A stretch of 64,000 bases of DNA, from positions 17,924,354 through 17,988,353 of the forward strand of contig JBCNJP010000008.1 in assembly GCA_039602395.1 (NCBI GenBank), read 5' to 3'. How positions within the stretch are numbered: position 1 is the stretch's first letter; each line of letters starts with the position of its first letter. Both the position numbers and the translations under genes were made by a program. Shown here piece after piece: positions 21,929 through 34,537 of the stretch. Source of the DNA: Deinandra increscens subsp. villosa (lineage: Eukaryota; Streptophyta; Magnoliopsida; Asterales; Asteraceae). A model generated the notes under the pieces. That model saw nothing but the letters and a program-made list of their open reading frames with translations, had not been told where the DNA came from and did no database searches.

Positions 21929-24345
21929 CCTTTCGACCAAACCACCAAACCACCACCACCACCCTTCAAACCCTTTTCTTGCTTTCCTTTTTGTGTACCA
22001 CATATATATATACTTCTAGAAATAGAAACCCTAGAACACAACTTTGCTTCCACAAATGAAACACACACTTTTTTCTCCCTCCCTCCCCAACCGTCGGCCC
22101 TCTCTCTCTCTACTCTCTCTCTAGTTTTTCTTCATCCAAACACAAGTTCACTTGAAGATTAAAGCTACAAGGAGCAACAAGGAAGCAAGATCTACCATCA
22201 TCCATCATCCACCACGTTTTTCTCAAGTTAGTAGATGATATTTTCTTGATTTTCTCTAGTTAATCATGTTAACTAGTCATATTTACCATCTAGAACTCCA
22301 AACACAAGTCTTGGTTAAAAATGGTGACATTAAACTTGCATTTTCTTCTATGTTTCTAGTAACCTAAAACTTTGTTTAAGTTCATGTTAGATCTAGTATA
22401 TCATGTGTTTTTACTAGTGATTTCATGTATTTTGAACCCCTCGTATGTTACATTATATAGATCTATAAAAAAAAACATATGTTGATATGCTAGTATGTGT
22501 GTGATATGCCTTGGTTTTATGAACAAACCTCTAGATCTGAAATTTATGACTCTTGGAACCCTAGGTCCGAAATTTTTAACATGTTAGAAGGTTGTGGATA
22601 GCACCATATGACTTATTGATATGTTTGGACGGCTAAATCTATAAAAATAACCTACTAAAAAGATCCGGAAACTATAGATAAATTAGGACAAATTTAGGTC
22701 AGAAACTTTGACCCCTCCTAAAGTGATTTTAAAATATGTCTTTAGTCTTAAAAACCCTAGTACAAGATCCCTTTCGAAAATAGCTAAATTTGGGGAAAAA
22801 CGGGACCAAAAACGGACACTTTACGGGCCCGGAAAACCCATTTTTGTAAAGATATGTAAACAAAGGTTACAACTGATCTTGAACACCTTTAAGGACTTTA
22901 GATGACTTATAATAAGTTTACAAAGTGTTTTGGTAGTTTACAAAGCCTTAGAACGAGTCACAGGATCAAAACCAGCTAAATTGAACACATACCGGCAAAA
23001 CCGACAAAACTAGGAAAGCGAACCCTTGAACTTGTACATTCTGATTTCCTATGACCTTTATGATGAAAATAATGTTTATTTATCTATTTGGTCAATTGCT
23101 ATAGTCATTTTTGGAAAAGCCGTGAAGTACGGCTAAAACCGGCAAAAAAGCACGTTTTGACCTAAAACTGTCGTTTCTTTCTTTAAAAGTCTTATGGACT
23201 CATATGATAATCACTTGGAAGTATAAACTATTTTTAAAATAATATTCATCATGGATATAATTAATATTTTGATTATCAAGTAATAAATATTTATTTGCAA
23301 TAAATATTTCCTTAAGGTCAACAATGTCATATCACATTAACGGGTTACCCTAACACCAAGACTTGACCAACCAAATTGGAGCGACTTAGATGTCAACCCA
23401 ATTTCTATATTCTAAGTTGTCTTGTAACATTGTATAGGACTGCTTACTTGCCTACCTTACTGAATTACTTGTATCCAGGTGAGTTTTCACGGCCCCTTTC
23501 ATTTAACTGTTTTAATACTTGGGGGAGAATTCATTACAAACATAAATCATTGCCTGACAAATAGATTACTAGTTACCTTATTGATTACATGATCTTTTCT
23601 AGTCCAAATCATATTGTATCATGCTTGTTCATGTTATGATGAAACCCCACTATTAGTTGAATCCGATTAATTTACAAACAGAAACGATGACTCGTGGATA
23701 GATCTATCGGGTTAACGCCCCTGCTCTGATTGGTAGCTCCAATCCTGACTCCATGTTAATAGTCAAAAGGGTACATACAGTTATAATTGGCCATGCGGTA
23801 ATGTTGGACATAGTATCATGAGTGGGTAATCAGTTAGTTTCGGAATTCAAGGTTCATGGTAATTTATAAAACAGTATCTAAACAAATTGTCAAACGATGG
23901 AATGATTATATCAAACTCTGCTTATCAAACTTTACTTGCATGCTATCTAAACCTGTGAACTCACCAACTTTATGTTGACTCGTTTTAGTATATGAATTCT
24001 CAGGTGATTGATCGTGCTGCATTCATGACATCATAACATTTAGGACCTGCATTTTCTTATTCTGGAGTCATGGTCAAACTGAGCTGCTCTTTTGGAGATT
24101 TCATTGCATAACACCTAACGGTGTCATGTTCTCAAATCTTTTGAAATATAATTGTTTTTGTAACAATTAAGACAAACATACTTTCACTACTATTTCCGCT
24201 ACAACTTTGAATGAAACTCCATATTTTGAATTAACTTAACTTTTTAAACGGCTCTAGTTGTTGAATCATCCAGAGGTCGTTCTATGTAATCTTGACTATG
24301 ATCCATCTCGTTCGCACCCGACACAATAATTACCGAGGTGTGACA

Positions 24346-27300
24346 TAATGTAAATGGTGTTGACTCAGTAAAAATGTTGCCTGATTGATCGATAATGGTG
24401 GCAGATTTGTTTGAAAATGATCTTTTTGCCATTTCAGGACAATCTTTTGCCATGTGTCCCTTCGGCGACACTGATAGCGTAAATGATAAGATCGTTTAGA
24501 ATGTGAGTTGTCCTGAACTAGATGACATCTATCATCAGATTCAAAACTATCGGAAATATCATCGAAAACTTGAAATCGGTTAGAATGTACCCATTCAATG
24601 TAGGACTTAGAGGTGTGGAACTTGATCCAGATGATGAAGAACCCTTAACTTTTTGAGCCTCTCTAGAAGAACTTGCCGATGAAGCCCTCTTCTGAATCTT
24701 TCCTCTAAATCCTTTTTCCATTGTAGACATAAACACATGGGCCAAATGATAGATTTGTTACAAGCTTGTGTCTTTCTTTTCTTTTGGAGCTTGCTTGGAC
24801 ATATTCTTCTGGACATTCTTTTCAAACTTCTTCCCCTCACTGCCAAGACCTGACTGTTTGTACCCTGGCAGCTTTGATAAATCAATTGAAGAACTCGAAG
24901 GACCTGCTTTAGCAGCTTGATTGAAAGAAGCTTTAATATCCTTCAACTTGTTAGCTTCCACCAGCTTAGCAGCAGCTTGTTCGTCATGCACCTGCTTTTC
25001 ATCCTTTTCAACTTGTTTGCCAACTAAACCAACTCCCTCTTCTGAAATCAATCCACCAGAAATAAACTTTGTTGTGAATTTATCAACCAAACTCTCCTCA
25101 AGTTCCACTTTCTCCTTTGACTTCTTTGATATTTTCAAATCAGACTTTGTAGTAGCAAACTCAGAATAATCTCCAGGTACTGTAGAAGACTTGACATCAG
25201 CCACAGGATCAGTTTGAACCAATGGAGGTGGTGACTGATTGAATTCTTCACTTGCAAACACTCTCTTGAAATTTTCATCATTGCACAAATAACTTGTGAA
25301 CAAATGTGAATTCTTCAAATTATTTAGTTGACGATTCAAATCCAGAACTTGAACGTTTAGATCTGATATTCTTTTCTGAGCTTCACCCAGAGCCTTTTCT
25401 GATTCTATCAATTGTTCTGAAACTCTGTTAGACAGAGACTTTTCTCTTCTCACTTTATCATGAGCAACAAACATCTCTTGTGTGACCTTCTCCACCTTTC
25501 CTTGATAAATCTCTACATTTCTTGTCAACAATCTGCTTTCTTTTGTCAAAGCAGTGACTTTGTCTTGTAACTGGGACTGTAAGACTTGATAATCATTATT
25601 CGAAACCATAAGTTCATCATAAGCTTTCTGAAGTTCAAAATTAGTAACCAGAAGCGATTCTACTCGTGCTTTTGATTTCTTATATAATGCATCAAAATCT
25701 CCAACAGCATTGTGACGCCCACTCCCAGACTTGGCACTAGGAGGGGTCACGAATCGGATTTACTCATGAACACAAGGTATCAACAGAGATATTAAGCAGC
25801 GGAAATTTAAAACTTTTATTTATATAAGCCAAGTACTACAGTAAGAGAGATATTGTACATAATTATAACTAACTATGAATACGAAATCTATAACTAAGCC
25901 AGCTTGCCAGAAATCCTTCCTTGATAGCTTTCCCGATTATCCCGTCCTCACAAGATCCGTGCCTTTACTTCTAAACGTCTCTGCAGAACCTAGCATACAT
26001 ACTTTTAAAAAGTCAGCTTACGCTGGTGAGTTCTACCGTTTAGTTCAAAACCGTTGAGGTGTTTACCTGGTTTTCACAACATATTTATAAATCACATGTA
26101 AATTCAAACACGTATTTAGTATGATAATATATCTTATTTTCTTAACCATGACCCTAGGCTAAACTTCTAGGTCACTATATTCAACCAACTAATTTGGTTC
26201 TCCATTAAGAGTCCGCCCGCCACTGCACACTCCGTCCCATCTCGAAGGATAGTTATTACAACGGCCCAATGCAGCTCCGTCCGTACACGGTTCCCTAAGC
26301 CACCACTATGGGGAAGCAGCGTCTCCTCATTCTTCATCTCCTTCGAAAGGTTCGCCCGCCACTGCAATCGTCATCCTACCTTTTTCGTAAGATAGCTTTT
26401 GCGATGTCCGACTGCCGCTCCGTCCGTACACGGTTCCCTAAGCCACCACTATGGGGAAGCAGCGACCCTTCGTCTTCAGTAGCAACACATGCTCTAACTC
26501 TAATAAGTCATATTAGCAACTCATGCTTCAACTCTATTAGGTTCTAGTAGCAACTCATGCTTTCATTCTATTAGGTTATTTTCTCATCTTAATGACTCAT
26601 TATCCGATCGTATATACTACCTACTCCTAGTTAAATAACCAGATGCTTTAGGTTTGTTATTAAACAGTGATAAGGCATTCATATACTGCAACAAATGGAC
26701 ATTTCCCAATTTACCGTTAGTGTATGTATACAGGATGTACCAGCGGCGTATCCTCCACACTTCCAATATACCGGGTAACTTATACTATTATGTATATATA
26801 TAGGATGTACCAGCGGCGTATCCACCACATATTAATATAAGCAAATGCATCACTTGTTCTCATAAAATCATACATATTCACTAAATGTTTACTAACAACT
26901 CCCTAGTCACTTGGCTACTTAATTTCAAAGCAAGTATATACACATCACATATAAGCAATTTAATAACAATTTCATCATATAACACGTATATATCAAGTCG
27001 CAATTATCTTGAATATATGTTCACAAGTATTGTATGTATACTAGCCCGAAAACATTTAAAATATTTAAAACACTTAAAAGTGGGCTCATAGAACTCACCT
27101 GATATCTTTAATCAGTTATTCAGACAGAACCTCCGTTATGGTCCACAATTAACCTAATCGCGTATCGGATTGCATTAATGCAAAGTTATTATAAATAATA
27201 CTTACGTTTATTTATATCTTATCATCCTAATAATATTTTATTAGGGTTTATCTCTTTTAAGGTCAAAATGACCAAAATGCCCTTATAGGCATAATAACCT

Positions 27301-30300
27301 TTTTATTGAAAATATGAAGACGCGCATTCCTATAAGTACACACTCACTCCGGGATCACCCAGTGTTGGGATGCCATTGCCCAGATGAGATGGCGACACCC
27401 CCGCTATTGCCAGAAACCCCAGTGTACAGGTGCCTACCCTTCCGGTCCGCGCGAACCTCTAATATCCGATTAACTCGGTATCTTTAATACTTTATTATTT
27501 ATTCATTTTAACTTCATACATACTTATTATATATAAAAACATGTTACAAGATCAAAAATCAAGTACCCATACCCTCCGGATTATTTTATAATAATTATCT
27601 TTATTTAGAAACCCTAATTTCGTGAATTTCTCATTTTATTATCAAAACTCATTTTTAATTCAAACCAACTAAGGGTGTTGTTCATTATAACATTTTATAA
27701 TATTCTTTAAAAGATCTAATCTTAATTCAACATCGTTTAGTCAATTTGGGCAGAGTAACGTTATGAAAACCCTAATTTTGACCCGTTAATAAAACCTTTA
27801 CCAAACCTTTTCCAAATGTGAAATAAACTTAGGGCTTTCTTAAAATACATTATTTTATGATTACCTACAAAAATTCAAACCCTAATTCCAACCCGATCAC
27901 CCGATTTAAACAAAACAAGCTCAAGAACCCTAATTTTACATCATTTTTAGAAAGCATACTTAGAGATCGAATTAGCAAAAACTGAAAGAGGTTATTGTTA
28001 AGCATACCAAATAAGGGGTGACTGCAGAAATTTGGCTTCTAACTCCTTCCGGTTTGAGAGAATTGCTCTGACGAAGTTTCTGGTGCGAAATGGGGTTTTT
28101 GGGTTGATTTATCACGAAATTGGCGAGTTCAAATGGCTGATATGAGCTTCTATTTATACTTAGAGGGTCGTCCTAATGTTGTTACACGATTCATGGTGAC
28201 TCATGGTGCAAAAACGACGCGTAATACGGCCAAACTTGGCCTGCAAGTCCGTAAACGTGGCCAAAAACGCGGCCAGAAGATTTCTGCTGCTGCAGGTGTT
28301 CCTCGCGTATCGCGCAGGAGGAAGGGGAGTGGCTCGCGATACGCGAGCCACAGGTTTTTCGGCCAGATTTTGGATTTTGGCATATTTAGCCCCTAGACTT
28401 CTATAAAATGCAATTTAACCCCTCGAACTTCTATAGTTTTATTATTTTATGCCTCAAAACATTAGGGAACATATTCTTAACATTTTCTAGGGTTTCTAAG
28501 GCTCGGGATTCGTATGATAACAAATATATATGGTTATATATATTTTCTTTATTATTTGCTAAATTACGTTCTAGCCCTTCCAACTTTACAATACTTATCA
28601 TTTTATGTGATGAATCATATTAGTATATATTTTTACTAATTTCTAAGTCTCAAAATACGTATAATACTATGTATCTATAAATTTTGGGATGTTACAAGCA
28701 TCCTTTGCTTCAAATTCCCACTTTTCAACTTTTGTAATTAACTCAGCATTTTCATGTTGTAACTTCACGATTTGTTCATTGTTGACCCTAACCATCTCTT
28801 CCAATCGTGCTTTTAGCTCTAAAACCTCATCTATCAACACCTTCTTTTCTTTTTCCAACATGACATTAGCTTGTAAAATATCATCAGAAATTTGACACTT
28901 TCTTTTGTAATATTCCATCTCTTCCTTTGTCTTTTCATATTCAACAACCAACATTTCCTTTTCAGAAATCAATTCTCGAATCTTTCTGTCTTTTGAGCAC
29001 AAAATTCACAAGTTGACTCATATCCAGTAACTTCAGAATCACTTGTTTCAGATGTATTTGTCTCAGAGGCATACCCACTCGATTCAACCTCAATATTTGT
29101 CATTAAAGCATAATTGTCTGAAGGGCGAACTAAAAATGCAGATTTATCTGGAAAATCTGCAGCCCAATCATAACCTTCCTCAGACACTAGAGCCTTGGCC
29201 TCTTTATTGTGATCATGACTATCCGAATTACTTAGTTTAGAAGCAGATTGCTTGCATTCTCGAGCAAAATGTCCTAATTTAGAACATTTGTAACATTTCA
29301 GTCTGGACTTATCTAAACCCAGTATGGCTCCTTCCATAATAGACTTCTTGCCATGTTTGCCCATAAACCGTTTTCCTTTTTCAACAGTCATAGCCAACTG
29401 CCAATCCAAATCCAATTTATTTAGCTGATCCTCATCCATCTGTTTTAAATCCTCCGGAACCAAACCAGAATTACCAATTTGACTAAATATGGATCCAGAC
29501 GAAGATGATATGAACGCACATAAAAAAGCAATGAGATCTTCAAATGCTCGATTAGAAGTAGATTTGCTTGATGATCTATCAGGAATAGTGAAACTGCAAC
29601 CCGAAGAATAACCAGTGTTGTCAGAATTTCCAGCAAGAAAAGCTGTTACTGGTGTTTTACTACTTGAAATAGAATAGGACTCTGTTTTAGCATGAACGGT
29701 AGCAGGATTCTCTCTAAAATATATTTCAGGATTTTGAACAGATGGAGTTGCTGACTTTTTCACAAGTAATTCCATTTCTCGAGCTTGTAATTTGCTTATC
29801 AGCTGATTGAATGTCCAACCTGAGTAGTTTGGATCATTAGACAACATCATCACAAAATTCTCCCACTTTTCGGGTAAAGCTTCCAGAAATTTCTCCTTTA
29901 ATTCATCATCTTCTTTCTTCACACCCACAATATCAAGTTCATTGATCAAATGTGAAAACCTTGCAATCAAATCTGTGATCTTCTCATTCTCACAAAGCCC
30001 AAATTTATCAAACTCTTTCTTCAAAACTTTCTTTCGAGTATTCTTATACTGATCATTACCCTCACATCTTTCCTTAATAGCATCCCATAATTGTTTCAAA
30101 GTTGGAAAATTCTTAAACTGATGTATTAAATCTTTAGGTAATGCCATCGTGAGAAAACTATACGTTTTCTTTTCTCTTGCAAAAACTTTCTTTTCTTCAG
30201 GCTCAAAATCACTTATCGACTTTGGCAAAGTATTAGCAATCAATGGATACTCATATTGTGTTTCAATCGGAATCCAACAATCAACATCTTGTGAGTAAAT

Positions 30301-30445
30301 ATAAGATTCAAATCTTTTCTTCCAACTGATAATCTTCCAAACGAAGTAATTTAGGAACTTTCTGAGTTGTTCCAATTTCATTACCATAGTTCATCATGGC
30401 TTGCATCGAGGTCTGAATAGCTGAAAATGCTTGAAAAATGCTCAT
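24346..30445 (-). pseudogene. gag: GO-3L gag, broken by two frameshifts and two nested LTRs
   Basis: ATG at 30445 (MSIFQAF...). A 2-bp deletion near 30335 relative to GO-3R shifts the frame almost at once; the frame of 28969-30387 carries the UBN2 region, the knuckle CYKCSKLGHFAREC and the start of the coiled coil. A 1-bp deletion at about 28990 shifts to the 28667-29002 frame. Solo-B (25711-28696) then interrupts the coiled coil. The remainder (24758-25705) encodes the rest of the coil and a Ser/Lys-rich segment, followed by the frameshifted second knuckle near 24440-24470 before Solo-A. All four lesions mark it as dead. GO-3R shows the same protein as one 979-residue ORF. Confidence 0.88.
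25711..28696. mobile_element. Solo-B: solo LTR of 2986 bp with TSD AGCAT
   Basis: Ends TGTGACGCCC...GATGTTACA (TG...CA), flanked by AGCAT at 25706-25710 and 28697-28701. No genes inside. GO-3R has an unfilled site (GGATGTTGTTGG, 49953-49964, one base different). Internal repeats: two units of about 140 bp from 26211 and 26351 sharing CTCCGTCCGTACACGGTTCC; about three 31-bp units with AGCAACTCATGCTT (26482-26580); two copies of GGATGTACCAGCGGCGTATC 70 bp apart (26732 and 26802); and an inverted pair CTCGCGTATCGCG/CGCGATACGCGAG at 28301-28350. Orientation and superfamily are not settled; Gypsy is likely from the length. Confidence 0.8.
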
Positions 30446-30645
30446 CTTGAAATTACAATACCGAATATAAAAACTTCAAACTGAAAAAACGGACGTCTTC
30501 CAAGCGAATTTTGGGGGTCAAAATCATTTTTCACCTCGGAAACACTCGGAATTGAGAAATTTTGATGAAAAACGAAGAAAAACCCACACTTTCTCACTCT
30601 AGAACTAAAAAATTTGCCAAAATCACAGCAGTAGAGCAACCAATT

Positions 30646-30657
30646 GCTCTGATACCA
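30646..30657 (-). promoter_or_regulatory. GO-3L primer binding site (tRNA-Met)
   Basis: Minus strand reads TGGTATCAGAGC two bases inside the 5' LTR, identical to the site at 47986-47997. Confidence 0.9.
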
Positions 30658-30659
30658 CT

Positions 30660-31034
30660 TGTAAAACCACTGTACGATCTTACTACTGTATGATTCAGTA
30701 ATCGGAGATACACAAACGAGTAAATAAAGCTTTGCTTTATTGATTTCACTTAGAGATTACACAAAGTCTAGAGAGAGAGAGAACACACTCAGTTACACAC
30801 ACTTAAGATGTAGAATGACTCCGAGTTCTATGTAGCTCTTTCTCTAACGAACTATTTATAGTGTTAACATACTAACTGGCGGACCACTAGCGTACCATTT
30901 GGTACGCCCGTACCAAATAAGCTCCGGACCATTTGGTACGCCGACACTAGTATGTTACCAGTAAGACTCACAAAGATGCTCTAACTTAGGTACAATACAC
31001 GAGACACAACGTAGCATAGGAATATGCTCTAACA
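30660..31034 (-). repeat. GO-3L 5' LTR (375 bp)
   Basis: Same length as the 3' LTR and nearly identical. U3 palindrome cluster at about 30888-30943. Followed at 31035-31039 by the AGTTT duplication and then the resumed CA-L leader. Confidence 0.9.
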
Positions 31035-31039
31035 AGTTT

Positions 31040-32421
31040 TCATTTGGTATGTAAATTAAATAGATTAGGTGTATTTTATTTTACTAGAAAAATGTATTAG
31101 GATTCATTTTTGTAAAAGGAAGATGTACCAGAGGAATATATATCCTGAGCAGGGGAGTTTTCCTCCACTGATATATCCTGAATAGAGGATTCTTCCTCCA
31201 CTGATATATCCTGAGCAGGGGAGTTTTCCTCCGCTGATATATCCTGAGTAGAGGATTCTTCCTCCACTGATGCTAGAACAGAGGAAATTTCCTCCACTGG
31301 AGTTTGGAGCTATTTTTTAAAAGCCCCTTTCAAGCCCAAAAGCGGATAACCAAGACACAATCAAAGAAGCAAGACTTGAAGCATTTGGATGCGAGTTCAA
31401 GTGGGAGTTCACCGACACAACATTTGTGTAGTTGTCCCTTAGGAGAGACCTTGGCACACTTGTTTCGGCTAACAAGTGTTGTCAAAATAGTTGGCTATGG
31501 CTATGCACCTAAACTTTGTCATGCTTGTGTGATTGTTTATTTTGTTGTTTTGATGATATGTGGATATGCATGCTTATACGAACTAATAAACATTAACAAG
31601 CTAAAACCGGATCTTAAAATCGTCATTAACAAGGAGCTAATAAAATGGGTTCTATTAAAGGTTAATGATCAAATAATAAAAATGGATTTTATTAAAAGAA
31701 CCATAAAATTTAGATTTCAACAACATTAGGGTACCACACATTTGAATGCATGCGAATGGTGTGGCACATAGAGTTTTCTAAACTAGAATTTTGAAAATTA
31801 AACCGACCCTTTGTGGGATAAGAATGTTAAATCGTTTTATACAACACTAGAATTTTGAAAACTAAACCGACCCTTTGTGGGATAACAATGTTAAATCATT
31901 TTCTAAATAAGTTTAAACGCCATCCTTTTATACAACACTTGATTCATTGGGAACTCTTTGTGGGATAAAGGTCACCTAACTACAATGAGGGAACTAGTGC
32001 AATTAAGGTATATTTATTATACTTGTATAAAAGGATGGCGTTTAAACTTATTTAGTCACCTAAGCGCTCGTATGTTTAAATGTACACCTGTGTATAAGTA
32101 GGACAACTTGGTTTGGAAACCATGTGATTAGGGTCACCAAAGCATGGGACTAAAGCATTGATGGGATTAAACATGCCAACTAAACATAAGATGTTTAACC
32201 GATCCCATACCACTAGAAGTTGCAAAGGGTTGCAATTGTCAAACGTTGACTACCTTGTTAATTTGAATAATGGGATAAAGGTCACCTAACCATTATTTAA
32301 ATGTAACATTGGATTCTAGATTCTATCTTATTAATTGTCTATAAGACATTAAAGGGTATTAATAAGTTAAAATGAATATTGATATCGAAAATACTAAATT
32401 GAACTTTGTTAAATTTTGTAG
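31040..32421 (+). other. CA-L leader, second part, with internal repeats
   Basis: Non-coding leader of CA-L. It contains a tandem array at 31130-31300, a two-copy direct repeat of about 75 bp at 31780-31905 (AACCGACCCTTTGTGGGATAA), repeats of GGGATAAAGGTCACCTAA, and a perfect 30-bp inverted repeat (31906-31935 with 32023-32052). A 141-codon plus-strand ORF at 31304-31729 has no recognisable domain. It survives in shorter form in the other copy (46914-47267, minus), but the copies are too similar for that to argue coding. Confidence 0.65.
31130..31300 (-). repeat. 33-bp tandem repeat, open on the minus strand
   Basis: About five units alternating in pairs (GATATATCCTGAGCAGGGGA and GATATATCCTGAATAGAGGA). 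The minus-strand ORF 31297-31097 reads alternating EESS.QDIS and ENSPAQDIS units. The other copy holds the same ORF at 47346-47546 with a few substitutions. It runs against the direction of CA-L transcription and is probably not expressed. Confidence 0.8.
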
Positions 32422-33293
32422 ATGGCAAATAACCAAAACGATGCCCCCCTCCTACCCATCCATAACATATCGTTAAGATCCATTCTTTTAAAAAAATCGT
32501 CTCAACCAAGACAACTTTGTGGATTGGTTCCGCAATTTGAGAATTTTTCTCAAACAAGAAAAGAAGTCTTATGTGTTGGACGATCCCATTCCCGATGAAC
32601 CCGATGAGGAAGACGCTGAGGCCTATGCCGATTAGGTGAAATACACCCAGGACTCCATGCAAGTTTCTTGCCTCATGCTAGCAAGCATGATCCCCGAAAT
32701 CCACAAGGACTTTGAGAATCACAGTGCATATGACATGATAACCCAATTGAAAGAAATGTTCCAACAAAAGGCAAGGGTTTGAGCGCTTCGAAACGGTTCG
32801 AGCACTCCATGCATGTCATATGGAAGAGTCCCAATCGGTTTCATCTTATGTGCTTAAGATGAAGAACCACATTGATCGTCTTGAAAGGCTTAATTTGTCC
32901 CGTCTCAAAAGAGTTGGCGACGGATTTGATCCTCAACTCTTTATCAAAGAAGTTTGAGAATTTTGTCCTAAACTACAATATGAATGGTTGGGACAAGACC
33001 ATCCCTGAGCTTCATGGAATGCTCAAAACGGCCGAGCAAGGGATGGGTAAAAAGGTTTTGCCCGTTCTAACGATCAATGAAGGAAGCAACAAGAAAAGGC
33101 CTCGCCCTAGCCCAAGGCGAAGGTTGCCAAAGGGAAGGGGCATGTCAAAGGAAAGGGAAAGGGTAAAGAGGAAGCCCCAAAACCGAAGGAAAAGAAGCAA
33201 AAGGTTGCTGCGAATGATCCATGCTTTGAGTGTGGTCAGATAGGACATTGGAAGAGGAATTGTCCTACCTATCTCAAGGAGTTAAAGGCAAAG
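32422..33293 (+). pseudogene. gag: CA-L gag, frameshifted
   Basis: Starts MANNQNDAPLL at 32422. The frame slips within 100 bp; the next frame reads DWFRNLRIFLKQEKKSY and DDPIPDEPDEEDAEAYAD, then meets a TAG near 32634. Later parts (SCLMLASMIPE, HMEESQSVSSYVLKMKNHIDRL) lie in further frames and 32872-33243 in another. The nucleocapsid knuckle CFECGQIGHWKRNC is at about 33220-33263, leading into the protease frame. This is the UBN2-type gag expected of Angela-like elements, with several frameshifts. Confidence 0.8.
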
Positions 33294-34537
33294 TTGGATG
33301 TCGGTCAAACTTCCGGTAAGATCTTCATGATTTCTATTGAGCTCAATGCTATTTCTTCAAACACATGGCTATTGGATACCGGATGTGGAACTCGTATTTG
33401 TAATTTATTGCAGGGGTTCAAAAGAATTAAGCATGTGAAGACGGGAGACATTAGTCTCTTCATGGGCAACAGTGCTAAAGTTCAAGTTGAAGCCCAAGGA
33501 GACTATCTTTTGAAACTTCCAATTGGTTTGGAAGTAATTTTGAATAATGTATTATATGCTCCTAGTTTGACTAGGAACAAAATATCCGTTTCTCGTTTAA
33601 GACATTTGGGATATGATTTTAAATTTGTTAACAATGATATCGAAGTTTCAATCAATGAAGTGTTTTATTTTAAAGCTACACCTCATAATTGTATTTATGA
33701 ATTAGTTTATGAAAACACATCATATGATAGCTCGATGTACCAAACTAACACCAAAAAACTCAAAAGAGATTTGAGTGACACCTACATTTGGCATTGCTAC
33801 CTTGGCCATATAAATAAGAAACACATACTCGCATTACAAAAGAATGGTCTTTGGAAAACAAACAAACATGATTCATTTGATATATGCGAATCTTGTTTAC
33901 AAGGTAAAATGACTAAGGCACCTTTTAGTGGGACCACCGAAAGGGCAAAAGATTTTATAGGGATCATACATTCGGATGTATGCAAACCTTTTCAACCAAA
34001 TGCTAGAAATGGTGAGAGATACTTCATCACCTTTACGGACGACTATAGTCGCTATGGGTATGTGTACTTGTTGGCACACAAGTATGAAGATTTTGAAATG
34101 TTCAAAATCTTTAAGAATGAACTAGAGAAGCACTTCAACAAAACAATAAAAATCATTCTTTCGGATAGAGGAGGTGAATATCTAAGTGATGAATTTCAAA
34201 GTTATCTTAGGAGTTGTGGGATTGTCTCACAACTCACTCCACCTCGAACACCACAACATAATGATGTGTCGGAAAGGAGGAATAGAACCCTATTGGATAT
34301 GGTTCGATCTATGATGAGTAGAAGTTCACTACCTTTATCATTTTGGTTTATGCCTTGCTCTCAACGGCCCGTATTTTGACTATAGCCCAAACCAAGAAAG
34401 TGGAAAAGACACCTTTTGAGTTATGGCATGGAAGAGTTCCATGTTTATCATATCTAAGGGTATGGGGTTTTGAAGCATATGTAAAACACGATGCTTCAAA
34501 CAAAGAGAACCCCGATCCACTAAGTGTATATTTGTAG
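33294..34537 (+). pseudogene. pol: CA-L protease and integrase
   Basis: The ORF 33294-34379 has the protease site D28-T-G (WLLDTGCGTRICN), a pre-integrase zinc motif (H167, H172, C198, C201) and a complete integrase DD35E triad D228, D291 and E327. It ends in a frameshift after SLPLSFW at 34379; the next frame (34343-34537) continues with TPFELWHGRVPCLSYLRVWG and stops at 34537. The upstream nucleocapsid knuckle is contiguous. Intact catalytic residues beside frame damage indicate recent decay. Confidence 0.85.

Larger units (their letters stand above)
10906..24345 (-). mobile_element. Solo-A (left copy): solo LTR of about 3249 bp, interrupted by GY-1
   Basis: Ends TGTGACAACCC...GGTGTGACA on the plus strand, so TG...CA, flanked by TAATG at 10901-10905 and 24346-24350. 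It lies inside the gag C-terminus of GO-3L. Total length is 13440 bp; subtracting GY-1 and its duplicated 5 bp leaves 3249 bp, exactly the length of the copy at 51320-54568. There are no internal genes and no second LTR, the mark of LTR-LTR recombination. Orientation is inferred from the TGTCACACCCC end, which resembles the chromovirus LTR start. Confidence 0.8.
8642..31034 (-). mobile_element. GO-3L: gag-only Copia-type LTR element, minus strand, with two nested solo LTRs
   Basis: 375-bp LTRs at 8642-9016 (3') and 30660-31034 (5'), TSD AGTTT (8637-8641 and 31035-31039), tRNA-Met primer site at 30646-30657, polypurine tract at 9017-9030. With Solo-A (plus GY-1) and Solo-B removed, the internal region is about 5.2 kb and holds only gag and non-coding DNA. 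No pol domain is present. The LTR pair differs at roughly eight positions by eye, so the insertion is fairly young. GO-3R at 47609 is the same insertion in the inverted copy (TSD AAACT at 47604-47608). Confidence 0.9.

Noticed and set aside
31304..31729. 141-codon ORF as a host or captured gene
   Set aside because: No domain is recognised, the right copy is shorter, and the two copies are too similar for conservation to mean anything.
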